Source: Dehalococcoidia bacterium
GTDB taxonomy: Bacteria > Chloroflexota > Dehalococcoidia > UBA2979
DNA: 33,557 nucleotides
NCBI GenBank assembly: GCA_009692725.1
Contig: SHYP01000015.1
Span: 1 to 33,557 of the forward strand
Direction of reading: 5' to 3'
The position numbers and the translations under genes are program-made. Of this stretch, positions 7,346-15,577 are shown in pieces (positions within the stretch are counted from its first letter, which is position 1; each line of letters opens with the position of its first letter). The notes under the pieces are model-generated. The model was not told the DNA's origin, did no database searches, and saw only the letters and a program-made list of their open reading frames with translations.

Positions 7346-8140
7346 GGCGTCCGACGCCCTCGACTCGCGGGCGTACTCGTACGCGACGGCGACGTCGCGC
7401 TGCTCATCGACGCCGGCCCGCCGGACGGTGCGGTGCTCGGCGCGCTGGCGCGCGCGGGGGTGCGCTCGCGGCTGGAAGCAGTGGTGCTCACGCATGACGA
7501 CGCAGATCACAGCGGCGGCCTCGCCGCAGTCGCCTCCCGGCTGGAGGTGGGCGCGGTGTACGCGCCCGCGGGCGCCGGGGGCGGCCGGCCGCTCGTCGCG
7601 GGCGACCGCCTCGACGTCGGTCGCGCGCGCGTCGAGGTGCTCGCGTCGCCCGCCGTCGCAGCGGGCGGCGCGGCGGGCGACGACGCGTCCGGGAGCGGAA
7701 ACGATCGCTCGCTCGTGCTGATGGTGCGCGTCGGCGAGCGTTCAGTGCTGCTGCCGGCGGACATCGAAGCGGCGGGGGAGGCGCAGCTGCTCGCCGCCGC
7801 CCTCGAGCTGCGCGCCGACGTGATGGTAGTCCCCCACCACGGCTCGCGCAGCTCATCGAGCGCCGCGTTCGTGCGCGCCGTCGCGCCCGCCGTGGCGGTC
7901 GTGTCGGTGGGCGCCGGGAACGCCTACGGCCACCCGGACGGCGCGACGCTCGCGCGCTATGGGGACGCGGCCGTGCTGCGTACGGACCTGCACGGCGACG
8001 TGCGCGTGCGCACGGATGGGCAGCGGTTATGGGTGCAACCGCTACGCGCGGCGTCGGGCGCCAGCGCCGACGCCTGTGCTACGCTCGCGCGCACCACTAC
8101 GCCTGTAGGCACGCCCGTAGCCACGCCAGGAGCGAGATGA
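7346..8140 (+). CDS. ComEC-type metallo-beta-lactamase domain protein, start missing or frame broken
   Basis: Metallo-beta-lactamase-fold hydrolase resembling the stand-alone C-terminal domain of ComEC/Rec2. Seen are VALLIDAGP, the metal motif [19 protein letters not shown], and [12 protein letters not shown] with a downstream YGHP. The fold is complete from about base 7373. However, no ATG, GTG or TTG lies in frame between 7223 and the first strand, and the usual DVGQGD motif is absent where it should be. Another frame offers GTG 7318 reading a plausible first strand (RAVVV), so an indel between about 7345 and 7375 is likely. Its TGA overlaps the rph ATG (ATGA), so the two genes are probably co-translated. 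The start given here is nominal. Confidence 0.7.
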   Translation, partial: GVRRPRLAGVLVRDGDVALLIDAGPPDGAVLGALARAGVRSRLEAVVLTHDDADHSGGLAAVASRLEVGAVYAPAGAGGGRPLVAGDRLDVGRARVEVLASPAVAAGGAAGDDASGSGNDRSLVLMVRVGERSVLLPADIEAAGEAQLLAAALELRADVMVVPHHGSRSSSSAAFVRAVAPAVAVVSVGAGNAYGHPDGATLARYGDAAVLRTDLHGDVRVRTDGQRLWVQPLRAASGASADACATLARTTTPVGTPVATPGAR

Positions 8141-8886
8141 CGATGCCCGACCGAGCCGGCGGCCGCGCGGCGAACGCGTTGCGCGCGGTGACCATCGAGC
8201 CGGGCGTGCTACGGCACGCGGAGGGCTCGGCGCTGATCTCGCTCGGCGATACGCGCGTGCTCTGCGCTGCGAGCGTGGAGCCCGGGGTGCCGGGCTTCCT
8301 GCGCGGCACCGGCTCGGGCTGGGTGACGGCGGAGTACGGGATGCTGCCGCGCGCGACGCACACGCGCTCCCCTCGCGAGGCGGCGCGCGGCCGCCAGAGC
8401 GGGCGCACGCACGAGATCCAGCGGCTGATCGGGCGCTCGCTGCGCGCGGTGGTGGACCTCGACCGGCTCGGCGAACAGACGATCACGGTCGACTGCGACG
8501 TGCTGCAAGCGGACGGTGGCACGCGCACCGCAGCGATCACCGGGGGCTGGGTCGCCCTGGCGCTGGCCATCGACGCGATGCAGCGCGCGGGCTCACTGTC
8601 GACGCAGCCGCTGCGCACGCAGGTGGCCGCCGCCTCCGTGGGCATGACCGAGGGGCGCACGCTGCTTGACCTCGATTACAGCGAGGATTCGGCGGCCGGC
8701 GTCGACTTCAACGTCGTGCTGCTGGGCACCGGGCAGCTCGTCGAGGTGCAGGGCACGGCCGAGGGCGAGCCGTTCACCCGCCGCCAGCTCGACGAGATTG
8801 TGGATCTCGCGGAGGCGGGCATCCGCGAGCTGTTCGCCACCCAGCGCGACGCGGTCGCGGCGGTCAATGCCGCTCGCGCGCACTGA
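8137..8886 (+). CDS. rph: Ribonuclease PH
   Basis: Phosphate-dependent 3'-5' exoribonuclease that trims the 3' ends of tRNA precursors; about 249 residues, the normal size. Family marks include [73 protein letters not shown] and the C-terminal [14 protein letters not shown]. The [16 protein letters not shown] segment holds the conserved phosphate-site arginines. Two starts are possible: ATG 8137, overlapping the upstream stop, and ATG 8143; AGGAG at 8128-8132 fits either at four or ten bases. It is the second gene of a two-gene unit with the metallo-beta-lactamase protein. Confidence 0.95.
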   Translation: MTMPDRAGGRAANALRAVTIEPGVLRHAEGSALISLGDTRVLCAASVEPGVPGFLRGTGSGWVTAEYGMLPRATHTRSPREAARGRQSGRTHEIQRLIGRSLRAVVDLDRLGEQTITVDCDVLQADGGTRTAAITGGWVALALAIDAMQRAGSLSTQPLRTQVAAASVGMTEGRTLLDLDYSEDSAAGVDFNVVLLGTGQLVEVQGTAEGEPFTRRQLDEIVDLAEAGIRELFATQRDAVAAVNAARAH

Positions 8887-8913
8887 GCGTGATACGGTGG
8901 CTCGCAACCAGAC

Positions 8914-9105
8914 TTGGTGAAGGTGAACAATAACGGCCCGTACGCGCTCGAGGGGCCGCTGCCGCTCACGGACGCGGATGGCAACCGCTTCACGCTCGAG
9001 CGCGACCGCATCGCGCTCTGCCGCTGCGGGCAATCGTCCAACAAGCCGTTCTGCGACGGCACGCATGGCAAGGTGGAGTTCGAGAGCCAGGTCGCGGCGC
9101 ACTAG
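8914..9105 (+). CDS. CDGSH-type iron-sulfur protein
   Basis: Small protein of 63 residues carrying one CDGSH [2Fe-2S] domain. The motif CRCGQSSNKPFCDGTH has the C-x-C-x2-S-x3-P-x-C-D-x2-H pattern giving three Cys and one His as cluster ligands. Prokaryotic members of this kind are soluble and take part in redox or iron-sulfur trafficking; the partner is unknown. The start is uncertain: TTG 8914, GTG 8917 and GTG 8923 are all in frame and none has a good ribosome site. A TACGGT hexamer at 8893-8898 may be its -10. The gene follows rph by 27 bases and could share its transcript. Confidence 0.9.
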   Translation: MVKVNNNGPYALEGPLPLTDADGNRFTLERDRIALCRCGQSSNKPFCDGTHGKVEFESQVAAH

Positions 9106-9148
9106 CAGCTTGCCCCGCGCCCAGGCGTCTCGAGCGCCGCTCGCGCCT

Positions 9149-9484
9149 TCAGCGCGGGGACACGTACTCGCCGAGGAATGTGCCGCCCAGTACGTGCACG
9201 TGCGCGTGCTCCTGCGACTGCATCCCGTGCATGCCGGAGTTCGAGGCGAGCCGGAAGCCCGCGGGGCAGAAGCGCCGGCCCATCTCCTCCGCGGCGCGGC
9301 CGACCTCCCCCATGTCGTGCCAGAGCTCGCGCTGCGTGAGGTGGCGTTTGGGCATCGCGAGCAGCATCACGGGCACCCAGCGCAGCACGTTGCGGATGAC
9401 GATCGCGTCGTCCGACTCGTGCAGAATCTCTGCGGGCTCGCGGCGCGCGATGATCTCGCAAAAGATGCAGTAGCGCGACAGCAC
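9149..9484 (-). CDS. HIT-family nucleotide hydrolase/transferase
   Basis: Histidine-triad protein of 111 residues, cytosolic, acting on nucleoside-phosphate derivatives. The catalytic triad HAHVHVLGG lies near the C-terminus, and the N-terminal YCIFCEIIARREPAEIL is the standard first strand with a Cys pair. The middle is unusual, with FRLASNSGMHGMQSQEHAH in place of the more common LVLNAG-type loop. It is therefore a different subgroup from the second HIT gene in this window. GTG 9484 is the start used; there is no clear ribosome site. It is divergent from the DUF1015 gene, and about 100 bases between them hold both promoters. Confidence 0.9.
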   Translation of the reverse strand: MLSRYCIFCEIIARREPAEILHESDDAIVIRNVLRWVPVMLLAMPKRHLTQRELWHDMGEVGRAAEEMGRRFCPAGFRLASNSGMHGMQSQEHAHVHVLGGTFLGEYVSPR

Positions 9485-9585
9485 GCGAGCCGGTACCTTT
9501 CGGGCGAACGGCCTTCCCAGACGGTCGGGCGCGACCAGTCTATGAACCGCCCGCAGGCAGCGTCAAACGGCGCCGAGAGGTGGCG

Positions 9586-10875
9586 ATGGCCCGCATCGAG
9601 CCGTTCCGCGCGCTGCGCTACGACCCCGCTCGCGTGCGCGGCGACGACGTGCTTGCCCCCCCGTACGACGTGGTCACACCCGCGCAGGTGGCCGCGCTCG
9701 CCGCGCGCTCGCCCTACAACATCGCCCGCGTCGAGTCGTGCGCACCGACGCCTGCCGGGTACGCACAGGCCGCCGAGCTGCTCCGCACGTGGGAGCGCGA
9801 GGGCGTGCTGGTGCGCGAAGAGCGCCCCGCGTACTACGTGTACGAGCAGCGCTTCCACGTCGACGGGCAGCCGCACGCGCGGCGCGCGCTGTTCGTGCGA
9901 CTCGGGCTCGCGGCGGCGGGGGGCGGCGGCGTACGCCCGCACGAGGCGACGATGTCCGGGGCGCGCGCGGACCGGCTCGCGCTGTTGCGCGCGACGCGGA
10001 CGCACGTCTCGCCGATCTTCGGGCTGGCGCCCGACCGCGATGGTGCGCTGCGCGCGACGCTCGACACCGCGGCCGCGGGCCGCGCGATCTTCGAGGCCAC
10101 CGATGCGGGCGGCGAGCAGCACGCGCTGTGGGCGCTCGCCGATCCGGCCGCCCATGCGACGCTCACCGCAGCGCTCGCGCACGAGACCGTGACGATTGCC
10201 GATGGCCACCACCGCCACGCGACTGCGCTCGCGTACCTCGAGGAGCGCGGCGGCGAGGCGCTGCCGCCCGACGCGCCCGAGCGCAGTGTGCTGGCGGCGC
10301 TGGTGCCGGAGCGGGACTCCGGGCTGGTGGTGCTGCCGATCCACCGGCTCGTGCGCTCCGGCGTGCCGGCGGACCTCACAACGCGGCTCGCACCGCTGTA
10401 CGAGGTCACGCCCTTCGCGGCCAGCTGGGACGCGGCGGGGGCGGCGGCGCTATGGGCGCGTGTGCGCGACGGCGCGGGGGCGCTGCCCTGCTTCGGCGCG
10501 ATCGGGCTCGCCCCCCACAGCTTCCACGTGCTGACCGCGCGCTCGACGCAGGCGCTGGACGGCGCGCTGCCCGCGCACTGGTCGCCCGCCGCACGCGCGG
10601 TGCAGGTGCTCGTGCTCAACGAGACGATCCTCGAGCCGCTGCTCGGGCTCGACGCCGCGGCGCGCGCTGCGGGCGAAGGCATCGCCTTCACCGAGGACGC
10701 GGTCGAGGCATGGCGCGCCGTCGACGCGGGCGATGCGCAGCTCGCGTTCCTCGTGAACGCGGTGCGCGTGCCCGAGATCATGGCGGTCGCGGACGCCGGG
10801 GAGCTGCTGCCCCAGAAGTCGACGTTCTTCTACCCGAAGCTCGGCACCGGGCTGGTGCTCAACCCGCTCGACTGA
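9586..10875 (+). CDS. DUF1015 family protein
   Basis: About 429 residues, the full size of the family. Conserved features are the N-terminal PFRALRYDP and APPYDVVTP, the central RPHEATMSGARADRLALLRA, the hallmark TIADGHHRHATAL near residue 205, and the C-terminal KSTFFYPKLGTGLV. The molecular function is not established. The DGHHR motif resembles the nucleotide/phosphate loop of ParB/sulfiredoxin-fold kinases, which is an inference. ATG 9586 is chosen over GTG 9580 because GAGAGG ends five bases before it. It is near serA and a class V aminotransferase, an association I recall for this family, which suggests a link to serine metabolism. Confidence 0.92.
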   Translation: MARIEPFRALRYDPARVRGDDVLAPPYDVVTPAQVAALAARSPYNIARVESCAPTPAGYAQAAELLRTWEREGVLVREERPAYYVYEQRFHVDGQPHARRALFVRLGLAAAGGGGVRPHEATMSGARADRLALLRATRTHVSPIFGLAPDRDGALRATLDTAAAGRAIFEATDAGGEQHALWALADPAAHATLTAALAHETVTIADGHHRHATALAYLEERGGEALPPDAPERSVLAALVPERDSGLVVLPIHRLVRSGVPADLTTRLAPLYEVTPFAASWDAAGAAALWARVRDGAGALPCFGAIGLAPHSFHVLTARSTQALDGALPAHWSPAARAVQVLVLNETILEPLLGLDAAARAAGEGIAFTEDAVEAWRAVDAGDAQLAFLVNAVRVPEIMAVADAGELLPQKSTFFYPKLGTGLVLNPLD

Positions 10876-10906
10876 GCTGCAGCATCACTGCGAAAGGACC
10901 GCGCCG

Positions 10907-11332
10907 ATGAAGGCATACGAGGCGAGTGCGACGATCACGGTGGCTCCCGAGGCGATCTGGGCGCTGCTCACGGACGCCGCGGGCTACGCGCAGTGGGACT
11001 CGGGCGTCGTGCGCGTCGAGGGGCGCATCGCGCCCGGCGAGACGATCCGCGTCGTATCGGCGGCGAACCCCAAGCGCACGTTCCCGGTGCGGGTGAGCGA
11101 ATTCGTGGCCGGGCAGCGCATGGTGTGGTCCGGGGGCATGCCGTTCGGGCTCTTCCGCGGCGTCCGCACGTTCACGCTCACGCCGCGGGGCGATGGGTCG
11201 ACGGCGTTCGCGATGCGCGAGGAGTACACGGGCCCGCTGCTGCCGCTGATGTGGCGGATGATGCCGGACCTCGGGCCGTCGTTCCAGCAGTTCGCGGCGG
11301 GGTTGAAGGCGCGCGCGGGGGGCCGGGCGTAG
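10907..11332 (+). CDS. SRPBCC (START-like) domain protein
   Basis: Single-domain protein of 141 residues with the START/Bet v1-like fold, a hydrophobic-ligand-binding cavity. Typical stretches are SATITVAPEAIWALLTDAAG, the YAQWDSGVVRVEG strand, and the MVWSGGMPFGLFRGVRTFTL hairpin, followed by a long C-terminal helix. The ligand is unknown. The ATG has an AAAGGA ribosome site eight bases upstream. It follows the DUF1015 gene by 31 bases, so the two are probably co-transcribed. It converges on serA with only 12 bases between the stops. Confidence 0.85.
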   Translation: MKAYEASATITVAPEAIWALLTDAAGYAQWDSGVVRVEGRIAPGETIRVVSAANPKRTFPVRVSEFVAGQRMVWSGGMPFGLFRGVRTFTLTPRGDGSTAFAMREEYTGPLLPLMWRMMPDLGPSFQQFAAGLKARAGGRA

Positions 11333-11344
11333 CGACCGCCCGCG

Positions 11345-12922
11345 CTACCCGAGCTCGAGCTGTAACGCTGAGAACACGTTGTCGAGCGCCGACAGCGCGC
11401 GCAGCTCGTCGGACGTGAGCGCGCGCGAGATGCCGAGCACCATGAGCGCGCGCTCACGCGTGCCCGCCCCGACGGACATGTAGCGGATGTTCACGCCCCA
11501 TCCGCCGAGCTGCGTGCCGACGCGGCCGATCGCGCCCGGCCGGTCGACGTTCTCGATCATGAGCACGAACGGCGCGTGGGCCGGGTCGATGTCGACGGCG
11601 TAGTCGTCGATGCCGACGACGCGCACGCCGGAGGGCGTGTGCGTCGCGGCGACGCGCCGCTCCGCGTCCGCCGTCACCTGCACCACGACGAGGTTCGCGT
11701 ATGGCTCGCGCGCCTCGCCACCCTCGACCTCGACGCGCAGCCCGCGCTGCTCGGCGAGCTGGTCGGCATTGACGATTGTGACGTTCTGCGTGCTCACGCG
11801 TTCGAGCAGGCCGATCAGCGCAGCGGCGCGCAGCGGGCGTAGCTCGTAGTTCGCGATCTCGCCCAGGAACTCCATGCGCACGCGCTGTAGCTGACCGATC
11901 GCGAGCTGGCTCGCCACGCGGCCCGCGAGCGCGGCTGCGTCGACGTACGGGCCGATGATCGCCATCGTCTCCGGGTCGACGAGCGGCGCGTTGACGGCGA
12001 AGCGCGCGGGCTTACCATCGAGCACGTCGATGATCTCGCTCGCGACCGTGGTCGCGGCGCGATCCTGCGCTTCGGCGGTGGAGGCGGCGAGGTGCGGTGT
12101 GACGATGATGCGGTCGGATGTCGTCAGGATGTTGCCGACCGCGGGCTCTTTGGAGAACACGTCGATCGCCGCGCCGGCGACCTGCCCGGATTCGACGGCG
12201 TCGAACAGCGCTTGCTCGTCGATGAGCGCGCCGCGCGCCGTGTTCACGATGCGCACCCCGGGCTTCGCGACGGCGAGCCGCTCGGCGTTGATCAGGTGAC
12301 GCGTGCCCTCGTGCAGCGCGGTGTGCAGCGTGACGAAGTCCGACTGCGCGAGCAGTGCGTCGAGGTCCAGCAGCTCCACGCCGAGCGTGCTCGCGCGGTC
12401 GGGCGAGACGTACGGGTCGAACGCCACGACGCGCATCTGGAACGCGCGCGCGCGGCGAGAGACCTCGGTGCCGATGCGGCCGAGCCCGACGATGCCGAGC
12501 GTGCGCCCGGCAAGCTCGATGCCCATGTACGTGTTGCGATCCCAGCGGCCGGCGCGCAGCGCCGCGTGCGCCTGCGGGATGTGCCGCGCGAGCGCGAGCA
12601 TCAAGCCGAACGCGTGCTCCGCCGCCGAGAGCGTGTTCGCGAGCGGCGCGTTGACGACGGTGACCCCGCGCTCCGTCGCAGCCCCCACGTCGATGTTGTC
12701 GACGCCCACGCCGGCGCGTCCGATCACCTGCAACTGCGTGGCCGCCGCGATCACGCGCGCCGTCACCTGCGTCTGGCTGCGCACGACGAGCGCCTGGATG
12801 TCCGCGACCGCGGCGACGAGCTCGTCCTCGCCGAGGCCGGTGCGCACCTCCACCTCGTGGCGCGCGCGCAGCAGCTCGATGCCATCGAGGGCGAGCGTGT
12901 CGGCGATGAGGATGCGCGCCAT
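11345..12922 (-). CDS. serA: D-3-phosphoglycerate dehydrogenase (long, ACT-domain form)
   Basis: First enzyme of serine synthesis, oxidising 3-phosphoglycerate to 3-phosphohydroxypyruvate with NAD+. The 525-residue length is the long form with an intervening domain and a C-terminal ACT domain (about 450-525), the usual site of serine feedback. Visible are GRAGVGVDNID (69-78), the NAD loop GLGRIG (146-151), the active-site Arg230 (NTARGAL), Glu259 (SKEP) and His277 (VTPHLAAST). It starts at ATG 12922, 27 bases after the stop of the aminotransferase gene, and is transcribed with it. Both steps from 3-phosphoglycerate to phosphoserine are thus in one operon. The final phosphoserine phosphatase is not adjacent. 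Confidence 0.96.
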   Translation of the reverse strand: MARILIADTLALDGIELLRARHEVEVRTGLGEDELVAAVADIQALVVRSQTQVTARVIAAATQLQVIGRAGVGVDNIDVGAATERGVTVVNAPLANTLSAAEHAFGLMLALARHIPQAHAALRAGRWDRNTYMGIELAGRTLGIVGLGRIGTEVSRRARAFQMRVVAFDPYVSPDRASTLGVELLDLDALLAQSDFVTLHTALHEGTRHLINAERLAVAKPGVRIVNTARGALIDEQALFDAVESGQVAGAAIDVFSKEPAVGNILTTSDRIIVTPHLAASTAEAQDRAATTVASEIIDVLDGKPARFAVNAPLVDPETMAIIGPYVDAAALAGRVASQLAIGQLQRVRMEFLGEIANYELRPLRAAALIGLLERVSTQNVTIVNADQLAEQRGLRVEVEGGEAREPYANLVVVQVTADAERRVAATHTPSGVRVVGIDDYAVDIDPAHAPFVLMIENVDRPGAIGRVGTQLGGWGVNIRYMSVGAGTRERALMVLGISRALTSDELRALSALDNVFSALQLELG

Positions 12923-12949
12923 GGCTGCTGCGCTCCGCGCGGGCGCGGG

Positions 12950-14047
12950 CTACGCGCGCGCCGGCGCGGAGAAGCCGAGCCTGGCGAGCGTTTGCTCGAT
13001 GGCCCCGAGCCCGGCCTCGACGTCGGCGTCGGTGACCCAGCCGAGGTGGCCGAAGCGGAAGATCTTCCCGGTGAGCGTCCCCTGCCCGCCCGCGAACACT
13101 GTGCCGAAGTCCGTGCGCGCGGTGCGCGTGATGGCGGAGCCCTCGATGCCCTCCGGCACCTTGATGGCGGTGACGGTGTCGGAGCGGAAACCCTCGGCGG
13201 CGAAGAGATCGAGGCCGAGCGCCTGCACACCCTGGCGCACGCGCTCGGCGTGGCGGTGGTGGCGCGCGAACACGTTCGGGATGCCCTCGGCGAACAGCAT
13301 CGGCAGCGCGCGGTCGAGCTGGAAGAACAGCGATACCGCCGGCGTCCATGGCGTCTGCCCGCGTTCGGCGCTCGCCTGGTGGCGGCGCAGGTCGAAGTAG
13401 TAGCGCGGCGTTGTGCAGCGGGCCTGCACCTCCCAGGCGCGCGGGCTCAGCGAGACGAAGGCGAGGCCCGGCGCGACCATCCAGCCCTTCTGCGAGCCCG
13501 AGACCACCACGTCGAGGTCCCAGTCATCGACGCGCACGTCGATGGAGGAGAGCGAGGAGATGGCGTCGACGATGAGCAGCCGATCGCGGCCCTTCACCGC
13601 GCGCGCGATGTCGGCGAGCGGGTTCGTGACGCCGGTGGACGTCTCGTTGTGCGTGACAAGCACCGTGCGCAGCTCGGGGTCGGCCGCGAGCGCGTCGTCG
13701 ATGCGGTTGGGGTCGGCCGCAGTGCCGAAGTCGAACGCCAGCTCCACAGGGTGGCCGCCGTACGCCTGCACGAGCTCGACGAAGCGCTTGCCGAACACGC
13801 CGATCGTGACGACGAGCACCTTCTCGCCGGGCGACACGTGGTTCGCGACCGCGGCCTCCATGCCGCCGGTGCCGGATGTGGTCAGGATCACGAGGTCGCG
13901 CTGCGTCTGGAAGACCTGCTGCGCGCCGGCGATGCAGCGCTTGATGATCTCCGCGAACTCCGAGCCGCGGTGATTGATCATCTCGGCGGCGCCGGCTTCG
14001 GCCACCTCCCGGGGCACTGGGGTGGGGCCGGGGATGCGCAGGTTCAC
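12950..14047 (-). CDS. Class V PLP aminotransferase (serine-pyruvate/alanine-glyoxylate type), probable phosphoserine aminotransferase
   Basis: PLP enzyme of 365 residues. The family N-terminus NLRIPGPTPVPREV, the TTSGTGGMEAAVAN cofactor loop, VTHNETSTGV, the Asp of IVDAISSL and the Schiff-base Lys187 in SGSQKG are all present. GTG 14047 is chosen because AAGGAG lies six bases upstream. Members annotated as alanine-glyoxylate or serine-pyruvate aminotransferase often serve as the phosphoserine aminotransferase in organisms without classical SerC. Sitting immediately before serA on the same transcript supports that role, but the substrate is inferred from context. A good promoter is found 50-80 bases upstream. 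Confidence 0.92.
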   Translation of the reverse strand: MNLRIPGPTPVPREVAEAGAAEMINHRGSEFAEIIKRCIAGAQQVFQTQRDLVILTTSGTGGMEAAVANHVSPGEKVLVVTIGVFGKRFVELVQAYGGHPVELAFDFGTAADPNRIDDALAADPELRTVLVTHNETSTGVTNPLADIARAVKGRDRLLIVDAISSLSSIDVRVDDWDLDVVVSGSQKGWMVAPGLAFVSLSPRAWEVQARCTTPRYYFDLRRHQASAERGQTPWTPAVSLFFQLDRALPMLFAEGIPNVFARHHRHAERVRQGVQALGLDLFAAEGFRSDTVTAIKVPEGIEGSAITRTARTDFGTVFAGGQGTLTGKIFRFGHLGWVTDADVEAGLGAIEQTLARLGFSAPARA

Positions 14048-14078
14048 GCGTGTCTCCTTCGGGCGCCTCGAGGGGGGC

Positions 14079-14127
14079 CTGAGCAAGCTGAGCAGCGATC
14101 CTAGGCGTGTGCGCGGAATAGCGTCAA
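14079..14127 (-). promoter_or_regulatory. Sigma-70-type promoter and CTGAGCA direct repeats upstream of the aminotransferase-serA operon
   Basis: On the minus strand TTGACG (14127 to 14122) and TAGGAT (14103 to 14098) are 18 bases apart, a near-consensus promoter. Transcription would start near 14091, giving a leader of about 44 bases. Two plus-strand copies of CTGAGCA (14079-14085 and 14088-14094) lie across the predicted start and could be an operator. The promoter is clear; the operator idea is speculative. Confidence 0.6.
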
Positions 14128-14176
14128 CGAATCGTTGGTTGAGCGTACGGCGGCCGCCGCCCGCCGCGGCGCCCTC

Positions 14177-14182
14177 TACAAT
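14177..14182 (+). promoter_or_regulatory. -10 element of a leaderless selA transcript
   Basis: TACAAT is followed by exactly six bases and then the GTG start of selA, so the transcript would begin at or next to the start codon. There is no ribosome site and no clear -35. Confidence 0.45.
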
Positions 14183-14188
14183 CGACGT

Positions 14189-15577
14189 GTGAACCACAAT
14201 CCGTTCCGCGCGCTCCCCTCGGTCGAGCGGCTGCTGGGCGACCGGCGGGTGGCGGCGCTGGCCGCGCGCCATGGCCACGGCCCCGTCGTCGGCCTCGCGC
14301 GCGCGGTGCTGGAGGAGTATCGCGCGGCCATCGAGGCGACGGGCGGGTCGCCCGAGCGCCCCCCTGCCGAGGCCGTCGTCGAGCGCGCCGCCTCGCTGGA
14401 GCCGAGCCTGCGCCCTGTGGTCAACGCCACGGGCGTGATCATCCACACGAACCTGGGGCGCGCGCCGCTCTCGGACGACGCGCTCGCGGCGATGCAGCGG
14501 GCCGGCGCCGGCTACTCGAACCTCGAGTACGACCTCGCGAGCGGCGAGCGCGGGTCGCGCTTCACGCATCTCGAATCTCTGTTATGTCGCGTTACTGGCG
14601 CCGAGGCAGGGCTTGCGGTCAACAACAACGCCTCCGCGCTGCTGCTGGCGCTCTCGGCGCTGTGCGCGGGTCGGGAGGTCGTGATCTCGCGCGCGCAGCT
14701 CGTCGAGATCGGCGGCGGCTTCCGCATTCCGGACGTGATGCGGCAGTCCGGCGCGACGCTCGTCGAGGTCGGCACCACGAACCGCACCTACCTGCGCGAT
14801 TACGCCGAAGCGATCACCGAGCGCACCGCCGCCCTGCTGCGCGTGCACGCCTCCAACTTCCGCGTCGTCGGCTTCACGGAGGAGGCACCGCTCGTCGGCC
14901 TGGCCGCGCTCGCGCGGGAGCGCGGGCTGCTGCTGCTGGACGACCTCGGCTCCGGCGCGCTGCTGGACCCGCGCCGCTACGGGTTGGGCGCGGAGCCGCT
15001 GGTCGTGGACTCGCTGGCAGCGGGCGTCGACGTAGCGCTGTTCTCGGGCGACAAGCTGCTCGGCGGCCCGCAGGCCGGCATCGCCGTCGGCGGCGCTGAC
15101 CCCATCGCGACCCTGCGACGGCACCCGCTCGCGCGCGCGGTGCGCATGGACAAAGCCTCGATCGCCGGCCTCGCGGCCACGCTGGCCGCGTACGAACGCG
15201 GCGACGCGGAGCAGACGGTGCCGGTGTGGCGGATGATCGCCGCCGCGCCCACCGCGCTGCGCCGACGCGCGGCCCGCTGGACCCGCGCCGCCGTCGCCGC
15301 GGGCGCCGACGCCGCGACCGTGCCCGCACGCTCGACGGTCGGCGGCGGGTCGCTGCCGGGCGAGGAGCTGCCGACGTTCGCCTGCGCGGTGCGCCCCGCG
15401 TCCGGCTCCGCCGACGCGCTCGCTGCTCGACTGCGCACCGGACAGCCGCCGGTGGTCGCACGCATCGAGCACGACCGCGTGCTGCTGGATCCGCGCACCG
15501 TCGCCGCACGCGACGATCGCGCGGTCGCGGCGGCGCTCGTCGCGGCGCTTGCGCCCGCCGCCGCAGCGGGGAGCTGA
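14189..15577 (+). CDS. selA: L-seryl-tRNA(Sec) selenium transferase
   Basis: PLP enzyme that converts seryl-tRNA(Sec) to selenocysteyl-tRNA(Sec) using selenophosphate, so the organism should make selenoproteins. About 462 residues, the expected size. The N-terminal NPFRALPSVERLLGD, NATGVIIHTNLGRAPL (79-94), NNNASALLLAL, GTTNRTYLRDYAEAI and the PLP Lys289 in SGDKLLGGPQAG are diagnostic. GTG 14189 is chosen because the family N-terminus begins there and a -10 lies six bases upstream, implying a leaderless message. selB, selC and selD are not in this window. The TGA overlaps the likely start of mutS2. Confidence 0.95.
   Translation: MNHNPFRALPSVERLLGDRRVAALAARHGHGPVVGLARAVLEEYRAAIEATGGSPERPPAEAVVERAASLEPSLRPVVNATGVIIHTNLGRAPLSDDALAAMQRAGAGYSNLEYDLASGERGSRFTHLESLLCRVTGAEAGLAVNNNASALLLALSALCAGREVVISRAQLVEIGGGFRIPDVMRQSGATLVEVGTTNRTYLRDYAEAITERTAALLRVHASNFRVVGFTEEAPLVGLAALARERGLLLLDDLGSGALLDPRRYGLGAEPLVVDSLAAGVDVALFSGDKLLGGPQAGIAVGGADPIATLRRHPLARAVRMDKASIAGLAATLAAYERGDAEQTVPVWRMIAAAPTALRRRAARWTRAAVAAGADAATVPARSTVGGGSLPGEELPTFACAVRPASGSADALAARLRTGQPPVVARIEHDRVLLDPRTVAARDDRAVAAALVAALAPAAAAGS

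Noticed and set aside
14048..14097. Attenuator or T-box in the leader of the aminotransferase-serA operon
   Set aside because: The leader is only about 44 bases, with no T-box sequence, leader peptide or terminator.
12092..14104. Very long plus-strand frame opposite serA and the aminotransferase
   Set aside because: High GC content creates long shadow frames. Its translation is Arg/Ala/Asp/Val-rich with no motifs, while the minus strand encodes complete enzymes.
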